Under the pieces are notes generated by a model. That model saw only the letters and a list, made by a program, of their open reading frames with translations, made no database searches and was not told the origin of the DNA. Below, piece after piece: positions 44,648 to 52,999 of a DNA stretch of 64,000 bases. The first letter of the stretch is position 1; each line of letters starts with the position of its first letter. The stretch comes from Romboutsia weinsteinii (GTDB lineage Bacteria; Bacillota; Clostridia; Peptostreptococcales; Peptostreptococcaceae), in the NCBI RefSeq assembly GCF_002250835.2, contig NZ_NOJY02000011.1, positions 59,209 through 123,208 on the forward strand, written 5' to 3'. Both the position numbers and the translations under genes were made by a program.

Positions 44648-45454
44648 TTATGAGTTAAGAAAATTCAAAACCTGAGTATTAAAATCTTTTGCTTCTTCAT
44701 ATGCCATATGCCCAAGTCCATTAAGTATTACTAACTTACTATTAGGTATTCTTTCAGCAATTTCCTCTGATGAGTTTTTCCCAACTACTTTATCATTGTC
44801 CCCACCTATAACTAAGGTCTTAGAGTTTATCTTATCCAGTTCATCATATACATTATGGTTAATACAAGCGTTAGCCTGTATAATAAATCTATTGAAATTC
44901 TTTGGTTTACCCACTCTTGTAATTATTGGATATAATAGTCTATATTTTTTAATAGCCTTTTCACTATATGACTTTTCAGCTGTATCAATCATAATACCCT
45001 TGTAGTCTTCAGCTATAGCTCTATCTATCCAATTACCAACAACGTTATTTACTGTTTCATTCGCTATAGATACAGTTACAGCTAAAACAAGCTTATCAAC
45101 TAACTCTGGATAATTAATAGCTAAGTGTTGAGCAATCATTCCCCCTTGTGAAATTCCCATTATCGAGGACTTATGAATTCCTATTTTTTTCATTACTTCT
45201 GCTAAATCAGTTGCCATATCTTTAGTAGAATATCCGTTTTCCATTTTGTTTTTTCTACTAAAAACATATACCTTATAATCTTTGGCAAATTCTCTATACA
45301 TAACTGCAAAAGGTATTGCAGTTCCTTTAACTGTTTTTAATCCATCACCTAAGCCAGGAATCATAATTAAGTTTTTTTGACCTTTTCCAAAGCATATATA
45401 ATCCATATCGGTGTTACCTATTTTAACATTTCCATTTACTGCATTATAAAACAT
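44648..45454 (-). CDS. alpha/beta hydrolase
   Basis: Hydrolase of 268 residues. The oxyanion text MIPGLGDG, nucleophile elbow MGISQGGMI, an acid in IGGDNDKVV and the final GHMAYEE histidine make a full triad. The substrate cannot be predicted. GGGGAGG precedes the ATG. It stands between the MFS pair and the GntR operon with its own terminator. Confidence 0.82.
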   Translation of the reverse strand: MFYNAVNGNVKIGNTDMDYICFGKGQKNLIMIPGLGDGLKTVKGTAIPFAVMYREFAKDYKVYVFSRKNKMENGYSTKDMATDLAEVMKKIGIHKSSIMGISQGGMIAQHLAINYPELVDKLVLAVTVSIANETVNNVVGNWIDRAIAEDYKGIMIDTAEKSYSEKAIKKYRLLYPIITRVGKPKNFNRFIIQANACINHNVYDELDKINSKTLVIGGDNDKVVGKNSSEEIAERIPNSKLVILNGLGHMAYEEAKDFNTQVLNFLNS

Positions 45455-45529
45455 TTTACCTCCCCCCTTACTTCTATCTTTTAAATTTCTTAAAATAATA
45501 AAATATCTTTGTATACTACTTAAACTTCC

Positions 45530-45886
45530 CTAAAAAAACATAAAGCTTTTTTTCATATAATCCCCTAAAAAACCTAGGTATCCTGGAACACACCAGTGTA
45601 AAAATTGATATAGATAATAACCTAATATAGCTATTATACATACAATTAGAAGCTTCACTATAATATTATTTGCTCCAACATTTACTGGTAATGCAAAATT
45701 TATTGGTAAAATAGGAATAAATATTTTTAAAGCTCCTAATAAAAAAGCGATGCATAAAGTTATATTTACTAAGCATAACGCTAAAATTACAAGCCCAACG
45801 GATAATACTAAAGGCATTATTATCATTATGTTTAGCATCCTCATTATAAAATTTATAATTGTATATATAAGTTTATTCTCTATCAT
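45530..45886 (-). CDS. small membrane protein coupled to the MFS exporter
   Basis: Protein of 118 residues, hydrophobic almost throughout, with three likely helices (18-40, 42-60, 76-96). No family is recognised. Its start overlaps the MFS gene by 14 bp, so it is translated with the exporter and is under the same TetR control. It may be an accessory subunit; that is inference. Confidence 0.55.
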   Translation of the reverse strand: MIENKLIYTIINFIMRMLNIMIIMPLVLSVGLVILALCLVNITLCIAFLLGALKIFIPILPINFALPVNVGANNIIVKLLIVCIIAILGYYLYQFLHWCVPGYLGFLGDYMKKSFMFF

Positions 45887-47147
45887 TACAAACCTCTATA
45901 TAAACCTCATTATTTCTCATACTACTAAAAACTTTTTTAGACATAAGTGCTATTACACCAGAAGCTAAAGCAGCTATAAATACTATTATGTGAGCATCAT
46001 TTTTAAGAACTTCAAATAAATATCCGTATATAATTTGACCAATAGGTGGCGAACACATTGTCATAGCTAAACAGAATGAAATAACTTTTCCTGTAAGATG
46101 ACCAGGTGTTTCACTTTGAATAAAAGTCAATATCTGAATACTAAATAAAGTAGATAGCGCCATTATTAAGAAGCAACATGCTGTCACAACAATATAAGAA
46201 ATCATATTAGATACATTAAACATAAGTACAAGACCCATAGGGATTAAACATAATATAGCAAGTGATAAGATTATATGACTGTGGTAAATCTTAATCTTCT
46301 TTACTAAAATACCAGTCATAATTCCACCACACAGTCCACCAAAAGCTAACATACCTTGAGTAACTCCATATGCTTGACTAGACATATTTAATATTTGAGT
46401 AATAATAACCGGAATACCAATCATTATCAATGAGCTTAAGAATAAATTAAAACAAGATATTAAAGTAATAGTTTTGAAAAGTACTGGCTTTTCTTTAAAT
46501 ATAAAATTTATACTAGTTGCAAAATCTTCTTTAACAATCGCAAATGCACTAGATGTAGTTTCTTGTTTTGTATAAGGTATTTTGATAAATATTTCCATAA
46601 CAGCAGATACAAAGAAACAGATTATACTTGCTATTAATATAGGTGTTAACCCATAAAATCCATATAATATCCCACCAATTATAGGTCCTAGTAAACCTGC
46701 AAGTGAACTAACTTGATTTATAACTGCATTTCCTGGTAATAAATTATCTCTATCTACTAAAAGTGGTATGCTGGCTTGAACTGAAGGTTGATAAGCACCT
46801 TGTATTCCATATAAAGCCATCGATGTAACTATTAGCATAAATATTAAGTTAAATTTTCCTATAGAAAATGCAAAAACAGTTATTAGTAAAGCAGTTAAAA
46901 AATCTAGAAATACCATAATATTTCTTTTATTAGCTCTATCTGCAATAATCCCTCCAAAAGGAGTTACTGTTATCATAGGAATTAGAGAACATGCAGATAC
47001 AGCGCCAAATAAAGCTGCAGAGTTTGTAGTATCTAAAAGATACAGTGGTAATGCAAATCTTAAGATTGAATTTCCAAATAATGAAATTATTTGACCAATT
47101 ACCATTAAGGTAAAATCTTTGTTAAAAAGTTTTGTTGTATTCTTCAA
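45873..47147 (-). CDS. MFS family drug exporter
   Basis: Major facilitator protein of 424 residues with twelve helices. The loop after helix two, GGIIADRANKRNIMV, is the conserved motif A. An ATG at 47162 lies in the ribosome site itself, so the TTG at 47147, eight bases after GGAGG, is the likely start. A TetR-type operator at 47190-47210 precedes the gene, and the tetR gene lies just upstream. The exporter is probably induced by its own substrate. Confidence 0.85.
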   Translation of the reverse strand: MKNTTKLFNKDFTLMVIGQIISLFGNSILRFALPLYLLDTTNSAALFGAVSACSLIPMITVTPFGGIIADRANKRNIMVFLDFLTALLITVFAFSIGKFNLIFMLIVTSMALYGIQGAYQPSVQASIPLLVDRDNLLPGNAVINQVSSLAGLLGPIIGGILYGFYGLTPILIASIICFFVSAVMEIFIKIPYTKQETTSSAFAIVKEDFATSINFIFKEKPVLFKTITLISCFNLFLSSLIMIGIPVIITQILNMSSQAYGVTQGMLAFGGLCGGIMTGILVKKIKIYHSHIILSLAILCLIPMGLVLMFNVSNMISYIVVTACCFLIMALSTLFSIQILTFIQSETPGHLTGKVISFCLAMTMCSPPIGQIIYGYLFEVLKNDAHIIVFIAALASGVIALMSKKVFSSMRNNEVYIEVCNDRE

Positions 47148-47189
47148 TTGAACACCCTCCATTTATTAATATTATATTTTTTAATTTAT

Positions 47190-47210
47190 ATACATTCGTT
47201 CGGTATGTAT
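47190..47210. promoter_or_regulatory. TetR-type operator of the MFS gene
   Basis: ATACAT-N9-ATGTAT with core TTCGTTCGGTATGT, the same core as the site ahead of the tetR gene. Confidence 0.65.
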
Positions 47211-47296
47211 AAATTCAAAATTAAACTGCCACTATGGGCAGTATTTTTTAATATATTCTATACTTATGCATAACTCACATAAATGATACTATATTT

Positions 47297-47953
47297 TTAC
47301 TTTCTTTCTTTTTCTATAATAGCTCTATATCCTTCTAATACTTCAAGCATACTATCATCTAATATAGGAATTCCTAAATCTGCCACCAATTTTCTAAAGA
47401 ACATAAACTTATTCTTATATTCTTCTTCTGTAGAATAAAAAATAGCTGGGTTTATCCATATGTTCATTAAGATCATAAATGTCTCTGCAACCTCTTTAGG
47501 GTTATCAGTTACTATTGATCCATCTTTTACACCATCTCTGATAATAGGCTCTACAAGGTTAGGTACAATACTTTCCACTGTATTGTAAAGCTGTTGAGTT
47601 AAAAACCTAGGATTTTTCATTAAATTAGGTGCTGCAGTAGCTAGTTTTTCTTGACCAGGATTTTTTAAAGAAATAAGTAATATCTTCTTAAGCTTTTCTA
47701 GTCCTGTATAAGAAGTAGATGTTTTTATTTCTAAAAGCTGACTATCTGATGAATCATAAAGTCTAGGTATAACAGCTTCTATTATTTCTTCTTTAGACTT
47801 AAAGTGATGATAAATAGCTCCCTTACTTAAGTCTCCCAAATAATCTACTATATCTTGAATAGTAGTGTTATCATATCCTTTTTGTAAAAATAAATCCATT
47901 GCTGCATCTAGAATACGGTTTATAGTAATCTCAGGATTTTTGTTTCTTGCCAT
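47297..47953 (-). CDS. TetR family transcriptional regulator
   Basis: Repressor of 218 residues with an N-terminal helix-turn-helix (TTIQDIVDYLGDLSKGAIYHH) and a helical ligand-binding part. The ATG at 47953 is eight bases after GGAG; an ATG two codons earlier is too close to the site. It lies directly upstream of the MFS exporter, and both genes carry the same operator core, so it should control both. Confidence 0.87.
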   Translation of the reverse strand: MARNKNPEITINRILDAAMDLFLQKGYDNTTIQDIVDYLGDLSKGAIYHHFKSKEEIIEAVIPRLYDSSDSQLLEIKTSTSYTGLEKLKKILLISLKNPGQEKLATAAPNLMKNPRFLTQQLYNTVESIVPNLVEPIIRDGVKDGSIVTDNPKEVAETFMILMNIWINPAIFYSTEEEYKNKFMFFRKLVADLGIPILDDSMLEVLEGYRAIIEKERK

Positions 47954-47967
47954 TTTCATTCTCCTTT

Positions 47968-47988
47968 ACATACTTTCGTTCGGTATGT
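47968..47988. promoter_or_regulatory. TetR-type operator ahead of the tetR gene
   Basis: ACATAC-N9-GTATGT containing TTCGTTCGGTATGT, shared exactly with the MFS operator. Confidence 0.65.
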
Positions 47989-48356
47989 TTAAAGAATATC
48001 AGTTAAATTTTGTTGTGTCAAGTATCAAATAGCATATGTATAGTTGATAAATCCAAGCAAATGTAATCAGAAATACAACCATTTTCAAATAGTTTTGATT
48101 ACACTAAAAAACCATGTAATTTCAATATTTCAACCACCCTAAATCTCCCTAAAAACTATAACTATAATATATAATTTCTTTATATTAATCGAATTATTTT
48201 TTTTATTTTTTTTTATTTTACCCTATAAGGAAATTTCTTTTAGTTTTTCAGTTACAAGACATCCACAATATTTGCTATTACTGGGTTTAAAGATGTAAAA
48301 AAATTTTAAAACTTTAGTTACATCTAGTTCCCCCCCAAAAAAACTATTGAAAACAC
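47989..48356. other. gene-free flank of the degraded mobile region
   Basis: No open frame with a ribosome site is seen. The stretch is extremely A/T-rich with long A and T runs near 48190-48230, plus a run of eight C at 48332-48339 region. It could hold a lost replication origin or terminal sequence of the element that carried the primase, but nothing specific can be shown. Confidence 0.3.
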
Positions 48357-50213
48357 TTAATTTACAGTATAAATTTTAGTTACTTTACCATTTATTCTTA
48401 CTATTTTATTACTACTAAAACCTTGTTTTCGCACTTCTTTACCAAAGATAATCTTAGATAGTGGCTTAAGACCTGACTCCACACACCACAGTTGGTACCT
48501 TCTATAAATATCATTTACTGATTCATTTTCTATCTTTACATCCTTTGTAAATAACGTCACTGGATTATTAATCTCCTCATACTCACACCAAATTTCATTA
48601 CAAGCCTTACAATTAGTAATACTCTTGTTAGTAAGTATCCTATAAAGCCCATCAATTGAAATTTTCAGCAAATACTCCATGGCATCTTTACTTGTAAGCT
48701 TGTCCTTTATAAAAGGCTCGTAGTCATCATCTCTTTTACTAAATACAGCATTGAAAGGAACAAACACCAGACGCCTCTTAAGACCAGCACTCAAGTCATT
48801 AATACGTGGCAACTCATTAGCACTAAATATCAGCTTAGAATAATTTTTAAAATCATATGGATCCATTCCTTTTTTCTCAACATTGACTTTATCCCCAGTT
48901 ACCAATTTTTTAAAAGTACTGTCATCTTGAATATATTCACTACTTATATCGTCCCCTATATTTGCCAATCTCCCATCTAATTGGAAAGTCTTAAACCTAT
49001 CTGATAATTCTTTAAGTGACACTGCACTAATATTTTCCTCCCCAAGCAATTCATTTATAAGATGTAGTAATGTTGATTTACCATTTGAGCCGTTGCCTGT
49101 AAGTATGAAGCTCTTCCCTATCTCATTACGCCTAAGTAGGGTATATCCTATCATCTCTTCTACTACTAAGCGTAAATCCTTGTCATTACAGCATATTTTG
49201 TCTATTGTCTTATCAAGTAATTCATGATAAGCAGATGGATTATAATCGTGCATGATTTTATTTTTTATAATGTATTTAGGAGAGTACTCAAGTAGCTCTT
49301 TGCTTTCTAAATCAAATACACCGTTTTTTAATACTATATACTTAGTATCAGATAAATCTTTATCCTCACAAATTAGTTCTAAGTACTTTAATACTTCACC
49401 TCTTGGTGTTTTTGTTGAGTTTTTGATGTACTTTAGCATTACTTTTTCTATATCTAACAAATCACCTGAGTAATAACCATCTTTGTAAATATTAAGTTGA
49501 TCATTGATTTTTACTATGTTTTCATTTTCTATTAAGTATTTTGTTAATTTTTTGTATTGAAGCTTTTTATCTATATAAAAAGATTCTTTTAAAAATTCCT
49601 CATCCCTTAAAATTGTATCTATTTCATTGTCACTTAGCGGTTCTTTTAAGATGTATTTGTTTATTATATTTATAGTTTCCTTTATCTCCTCTTTAGATAA
49701 ACCTGCTGACTGAAGTCTTAAGATATAGTTATACAAAGTTTGATTTCTCCCATCTCCTTCTTCCATATTGAGAAAATCAACACAAGTTTTGTCTAGTGGT
49801 ACTAACCAAGAAGGTAAGTAGTCAATTTCATCAAATTTTTGTAGCCAATTACGCATCCTACCATCTATTTTCATAGGTATTACTGCATTTTGAGAACCTA
49901 GTCCAACATCTACTTTTACTCCTATAGCTACCCAGTAACCCTGCTTTCTCCTGTCTATATTTCTGTTTAAAAAGTAAAAATGCTTGCCCCTTGAGGTTTC
50001 AAGTACATTGCATTTGATATTTTGCTCCTTTACTATTTTGAAAACAATATCTGACTGTTCTTTGTCATCAATATCTATTTGAATAATATTATTTTTGAGT
50101 ACTGCTCCATAGCTATTTAGATTTTCAACATGATTTATACTATAAAACTCAGTCCTATTTTTATATGCTTCAATTGGCTTCTTTCCTTTAGTTGGTATAT
50201 ATCCTTTAAACAT
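48357..50213 (-). CDS. phage/plasmid primase-helicase (Prim-Pol plus SF3 helicase)
   Basis: Replication protein of 618 residues from a mobile element. Residues 1-150 look like an archaeo-eukaryotic primase domain: IQIDIDD supplies acidic metal ligands and ETSRGKHFYF the next motif. A linker region follows, then a D5-type superfamily-3 helicase with Walker A GNGSNGKS near 375, Walker B LANIGDDIS and motif C KLIFSANELPR. The frame is complete. GGGGGAAAT precedes the ATG. No integrase or capsid gene is nearby, so it is probably the best-kept part of a decayed element. Confidence 0.85.
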   Translation of the reverse strand: MFKGYIPTKGKKPIEAYKNRTEFYSINHVENLNSYGAVLKNNIIQIDIDDKEQSDIVFKIVKEQNIKCNVLETSRGKHFYFLNRNIDRRKQGYWVAIGVKVDVGLGSQNAVIPMKIDGRMRNWLQKFDEIDYLPSWLVPLDKTCVDFLNMEEGDGRNQTLYNYILRLQSAGLSKEEIKETINIINKYILKEPLSDNEIDTILRDEEFLKESFYIDKKLQYKKLTKYLIENENIVKINDQLNIYKDGYYSGDLLDIEKVMLKYIKNSTKTPRGEVLKYLELICEDKDLSDTKYIVLKNGVFDLESKELLEYSPKYIIKNKIMHDYNPSAYHELLDKTIDKICCNDKDLRLVVEEMIGYTLLRRNEIGKSFILTGNGSNGKSTLLHLINELLGEENISAVSLKELSDRFKTFQLDGRLANIGDDISSEYIQDDSTFKKLVTGDKVNVEKKGMDPYDFKNYSKLIFSANELPRINDLSAGLKRRLVFVPFNAVFSKRDDDYEPFIKDKLTSKDAMEYLLKISIDGLYRILTNKSITNCKACNEIWCEYEEINNPVTLFTKDVKIENESVNDIYRRYQLWCVESGLKPLSKIIFGKEVRKQGFSSNKIVRINGKVTKIYTVN

Positions 50214-50214
50214 A

Positions 50215-50496
50215 TTAATTTCCCCCTATAAAATCTCTTATTCTTTTATTTGCAACCTCAATATAATACTTCCTATCAACCTTAAGATGAGTTTTTACAT
50301 TATTTAAGCATGTCATGCAAGTTTTAATAAAAAAATATCAGTCTTTTCATCAACATATAAATTAAGCATAATTGCTAATTTATAAATTCCGTCTAGATAA
50401 AACCTACTATTGCCGTTTATATTGTTGGTTAAAGTTGGCATACTTATAGATATGATAACTTTCTCTTAGCTTACCTTTAAGCTTCTCCTTTTTCAT
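50215..50496 (-). pseudogene. small mobile-element gene broken by two frameshifts
   Basis: Three successive short frames read as one protein of about 93 residues if two slips are mended. One is near 50440 (AGAGAAAG) and one is a seven-T run near 50335, where an eighth T would restore the frame. The parts begin MKKEKLKGKL, continue MPTLTNNINGNSRFYLDG and end VANKRIRDFIGGN. The end abuts the primase ribosome site. Family not recognised. Confidence 0.5.
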
Positions 50497-50654
50497 TACC
50501 TCCATCCACTTTCCACATATCCTTGTATGTAGCGCAAGTTATTATTGATATAAATATAGCACACCTAAAAAATCCTTGTCAATAATATTATGCAAGTTTT
50601 TCGTATAACGTTTTTATTTTTCTTGCATACTATAAAAACTTAATTTACCTTCTA

Positions 50655-50891
50655 GGCGGATCCTTCGCTCCAGATCATTCAACAATTGCAAGGTTTCGTA
50701 GTATTCATTTTGCACCAATAAGTGAAGATTTGGTAGCGCAATTTACAAACTTTCTTGGAGATAATAATGAAATTTCAAAAGATACATTGTTTATTGATGG
50801 TACAAAAATAGAATCATCAGCTAAATTGAAGGTAGAACTAAAAATTTACAAGTATCTAAGTTATTTCATGAAAAAAGAAAAGACAATTTAA
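50655..50891 (+). pseudogene. IS1182-family transposase fragment
   Basis: An internal piece of a DDE transposase. The text GSFAPDHSTIARFRSIHFAP and the later LFIDGTKIES match the IS1182 group, where the Asp of FIDGTKIE is catalytic. About 79 codons remain; the N-terminal and most of the catalytic domain are missing, and no terminal inverted repeats were seen. It is a relic, not a mobile IS. Confidence 0.8.
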
Positions 50892-51000
50892 ATAGCGTCT
50901 AAAAAATGGTATTTTTTATACATTTATTTGTTATGCATACTTTTAAACCAAAATGTAAAACCCATATAAAATGATTAGATATTTAGTTATAAGATAAGTA

Positions 51001-51051
51001 AAAAGGAGATATCACAGAACAAATTTTAATTGTTCATGCGACATCCCCTTT
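51001..51051 (-). terminator. terminator after the tandem BFD gene
   Basis: AAAAGGAGAT pairs with ATCCCCTTT (one mismatch), with an inner GAACAA/TTGTTC stem; the minus strand continues with a T-run. Confidence 0.65.
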
Positions 51052-51081
51052 AGTTAAATCTATAATAAAATTATAAACTAA

Positions 51082-51678
51082 TTATCTTTTATTTTCTATT
51101 ATATTTGATATAATACCTTTGCATCTTCCACATCCTGCACCTGCTGTAGTAACTTCTCTAACTTTTTCAAAAGTATCGGCTCCATTTTTTACTGCTTCTA
51201 CAACTGTCTCTATTGATACATTTTTACATCCACATGCATTTTTTAGAAGATCTTCTACTGCCTTAAGCTCTTCTTCACTTTCAATAACTATATCTGGTAT
51301 TTTTTTTAGCTCATCTATAGTTCTAGCTCCCTGTGCTTGAGCCTTTCTAATTTGTACGTATTTATTTCTATCTAATGTAAATATTTCTACTCCTAATATA
51401 TTTGATATAATAGTTGCACATCTTCCACAACCTGCACCAGCTTCAGTAACTTCTTTAACTTTTTCAAAAGTATCGGCTCCATTTTTTACTGCTTCTTCAA
51501 CTGTTTCTATTGATACATTTTTACATCTACATGCATTTTTTATAAGAACTTCTACTTCCTTAAATTCTTCTTCATTTTCAATAACTATATCTGATATTTT
51601 TTTAAGCTCATCTATAGTTCTAGCTCCTTGTGCTTGAGCCTTTCTAACTTGTAAATATTTATCCATTGCTAATGCCAT
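51082..51678 (-). CDS. tandem-duplicated BFD-like [2Fe-2S] protein
   Basis: Protein of 198 residues made of two copies of a unit of 99 residues. Each unit has a helical N-terminal part (RKAQAQGARTIDELKK in both) and a BFD-like cluster-binding part with CxC then about 31 residues then CxxC: Cys50, 52, 84, 87 and Cys149, 151, 183, 186. Related single-domain proteins donate or carry [2Fe-2S] clusters, for example bacterioferritin-associated ferredoxin. The two halves are also very similar in DNA, so the duplication is recent. AGGAG precedes the ATG. Partner unknown. Confidence 0.75.
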   Translation of the reverse strand: MALAMDKYLQVRKAQAQGARTIDELKKISDIVIENEEEFKEVEVLIKNACRCKNVSIETVEEAVKNGADTFEKVKEVTEAGAGCGRCATIISNILGVEIFTLDRNKYVQIRKAQAQGARTIDELKKIPDIVIESEEELKAVEDLLKNACGCKNVSIETVVEAVKNGADTFEKVREVTTAGAGCGRCKGIISNIIENKR

Positions 51679-51811
51679 ATGTTTTTCTCCTAATATTTTA
51701 ATTTATTGTCTAATATCTTAATTCTATAATCTTATTATGTAATATAGATATATTTTAAAATTAGATATCTATATAACTAATGTTTAATTTAATAAAACGT
51801 CATATAGTAGC

Positions 51812-51988
51812 TTATACCCTTGTACATTTTATTAAAACTTCTTTATTGTGAACTTCAATCACTACTTTCTCTATATCTTTTACACCGAAGAATCTCATCA
51901 TGCTTTCTAAATATTTAACTGCAATTTCTATTTCAGCTTCTGGCGTATATTTAAATATTTTGCCTGTACGGTTTAAGTAATCTTCCAT
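51812..51988 (-). pseudogene. short C-terminal remnant, possibly of an oxidoreductase
   Basis: A 58-codon frame with coding-like text (GKIFKYTPEAEIEIAVKYLE) opens at an ATG without a ribosome site, just after stop codons. It resembles the tail of a flavin-dependent reductase by eye only. Such genes often lie divergent from MarR regulators, as here. The rest of the gene is missing. Confidence 0.35.
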
Positions 51989-52043
51989 AACAGAAAACCA
52001 AATACAACTTTATCAGCACTATGTCTTCATATTTTTATAATAT

Positions 52044-52113
52044 AGTCAACTTGATTGACTTCATTGTATATAGTACAATATAATTCACATAAAGTCAACT
52101 TGATTGACTTTAT
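52044..52113 (+). promoter_or_regulatory. MarR promoter with two matching operators
   Basis: AGTCAACTTGATTGACT occurs at 52044-52060 and again at 52093-52109; the second is extended to perfect 10-base arms around CTTGA (52089-52113). Between them TTGACT (52055-52060) and TATAAT (52079-52084) are 18 bp apart. Binding at both would block transcription. Confidence 0.75.
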
Positions 52114-52130
52114 TTAAGGAGGTTTTATAT

Positions 52131-52604
52131 ATGAATCATCAAATATTTAGTGAATTTAATCTTACATCACTTTTGTCATTATCCCTTAGTTCATTGATTG
52201 ATGAGCTAAACGACAGAATGAGTGAGCTAGGATATGGAGATATTAAACCTTCACATGGTTTTATGTTCAAATTTATAACACCTGATGGAGCAACAGGTAT
52301 AGAAATCGCTGAATACTTAGGAATTACAAAGCAAGCTGTGAGTAAAATGGTGGATTATCTTGAGAAAAGTGGTTATGTAATGCGTAAAAATCATCCCACT
52401 GATAGGAGAGGTAAAATTATTGTTTTGACTGAAAAAGGTTTGCTAGTAACTAAGTTAAAAGACGAGATACTAATTGAGATTGAACAACGTTGGATTGAAA
52501 GTATAGGAGCTGAACGAATACAAATGCTAAAAGAAGATTTAGCAAAATTATCTTATGAAGCAAATAAAGGGAAATTATCACCCAAATCAAGACCTATCTT
52601 ATAA
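52131..52604 (+). CDS. MarR family transcriptional regulator
   Basis: Regulator of 157 residues. The central winged helix reads TGIEIAEYLGITKQAVSKMV followed by the wing PTDRRGKIIVLTEKG, typical of MarR. The ATG at 52131 is preceded by AAGGAGG; a longer frame from 52104 would overlap the operator. It most likely represses itself. Its former target may be the broken oxidoreductase-like gene upstream. Confidence 0.85.
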   Translation: MNHQIFSEFNLTSLLSLSLSSLIDELNDRMSELGYGDIKPSHGFMFKFITPDGATGIEIAEYLGITKQAVSKMVDYLEKSGYVMRKNHPTDRRGKIIVLTEKGLLVTKLKDEILIEIEQRWIESIGAERIQMLKEDLAKLSYEANKGKLSPKSRPIL

Positions 52605-52795
52605 ATATAGGTTTAAAATAAAGTGTGTACTATCCAAGAAAATAGTGATACTTAGTATATTGAATCTCATTATTGAATTTTTTACTATTAATCTTATACA
52701 TAGTGTAAAGTATGTAGATAAAAATTATAACTTTATTTTTTAATAATATTTCATCTATTTATTTATAATACTATATTTTTAAAGTTATACATAAA

Positions 52796-52823
52796 AAATC
52801 CACGACAATTCTATCGTGGATTT
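52796..52823 (-). terminator. terminator after the lantibiotic-protection kinase
   Basis: AAATCCACGA (52796-52805) pairs perfectly with TCGTGGATTT (52814-52823); on the minus strand T-rich sequence follows. Confidence 0.75.
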
Positions 52824-52860
52824 CAATGGTGGAGGCGATTCACAAGAATAATACCCACAA
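52814..52860 (-). repeat. 47-bp intergenic repeat
   Basis: Shares TTTCAATGGTGGAG-CGA and GAATAATACCCAC with the copy at 57330. Its left end is one arm of the adjoining terminator. On the minus strand the order is repeat then terminator. Confidence 0.65.
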
Positions 52861-52999
52861 TTAACTTATACTCAACTTTATAATAAATGCCTAATAAAAC
52901 TTCACATTCATTTATAGCTTATTTAAAATACTATACATATAGAATTACAATAAATATACTCCAGCTATACTAAGTATATTTATAATCTATCTGAATATA

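Noticed and set aside
47223..47250. Terminator between tetR and the MFS gene
   Set aside because: ACTGCC/GGGCAGT with a T-run fits the plus strand, where no gene reads into it. On the minus strand the T-run is weak, so it was not listed.
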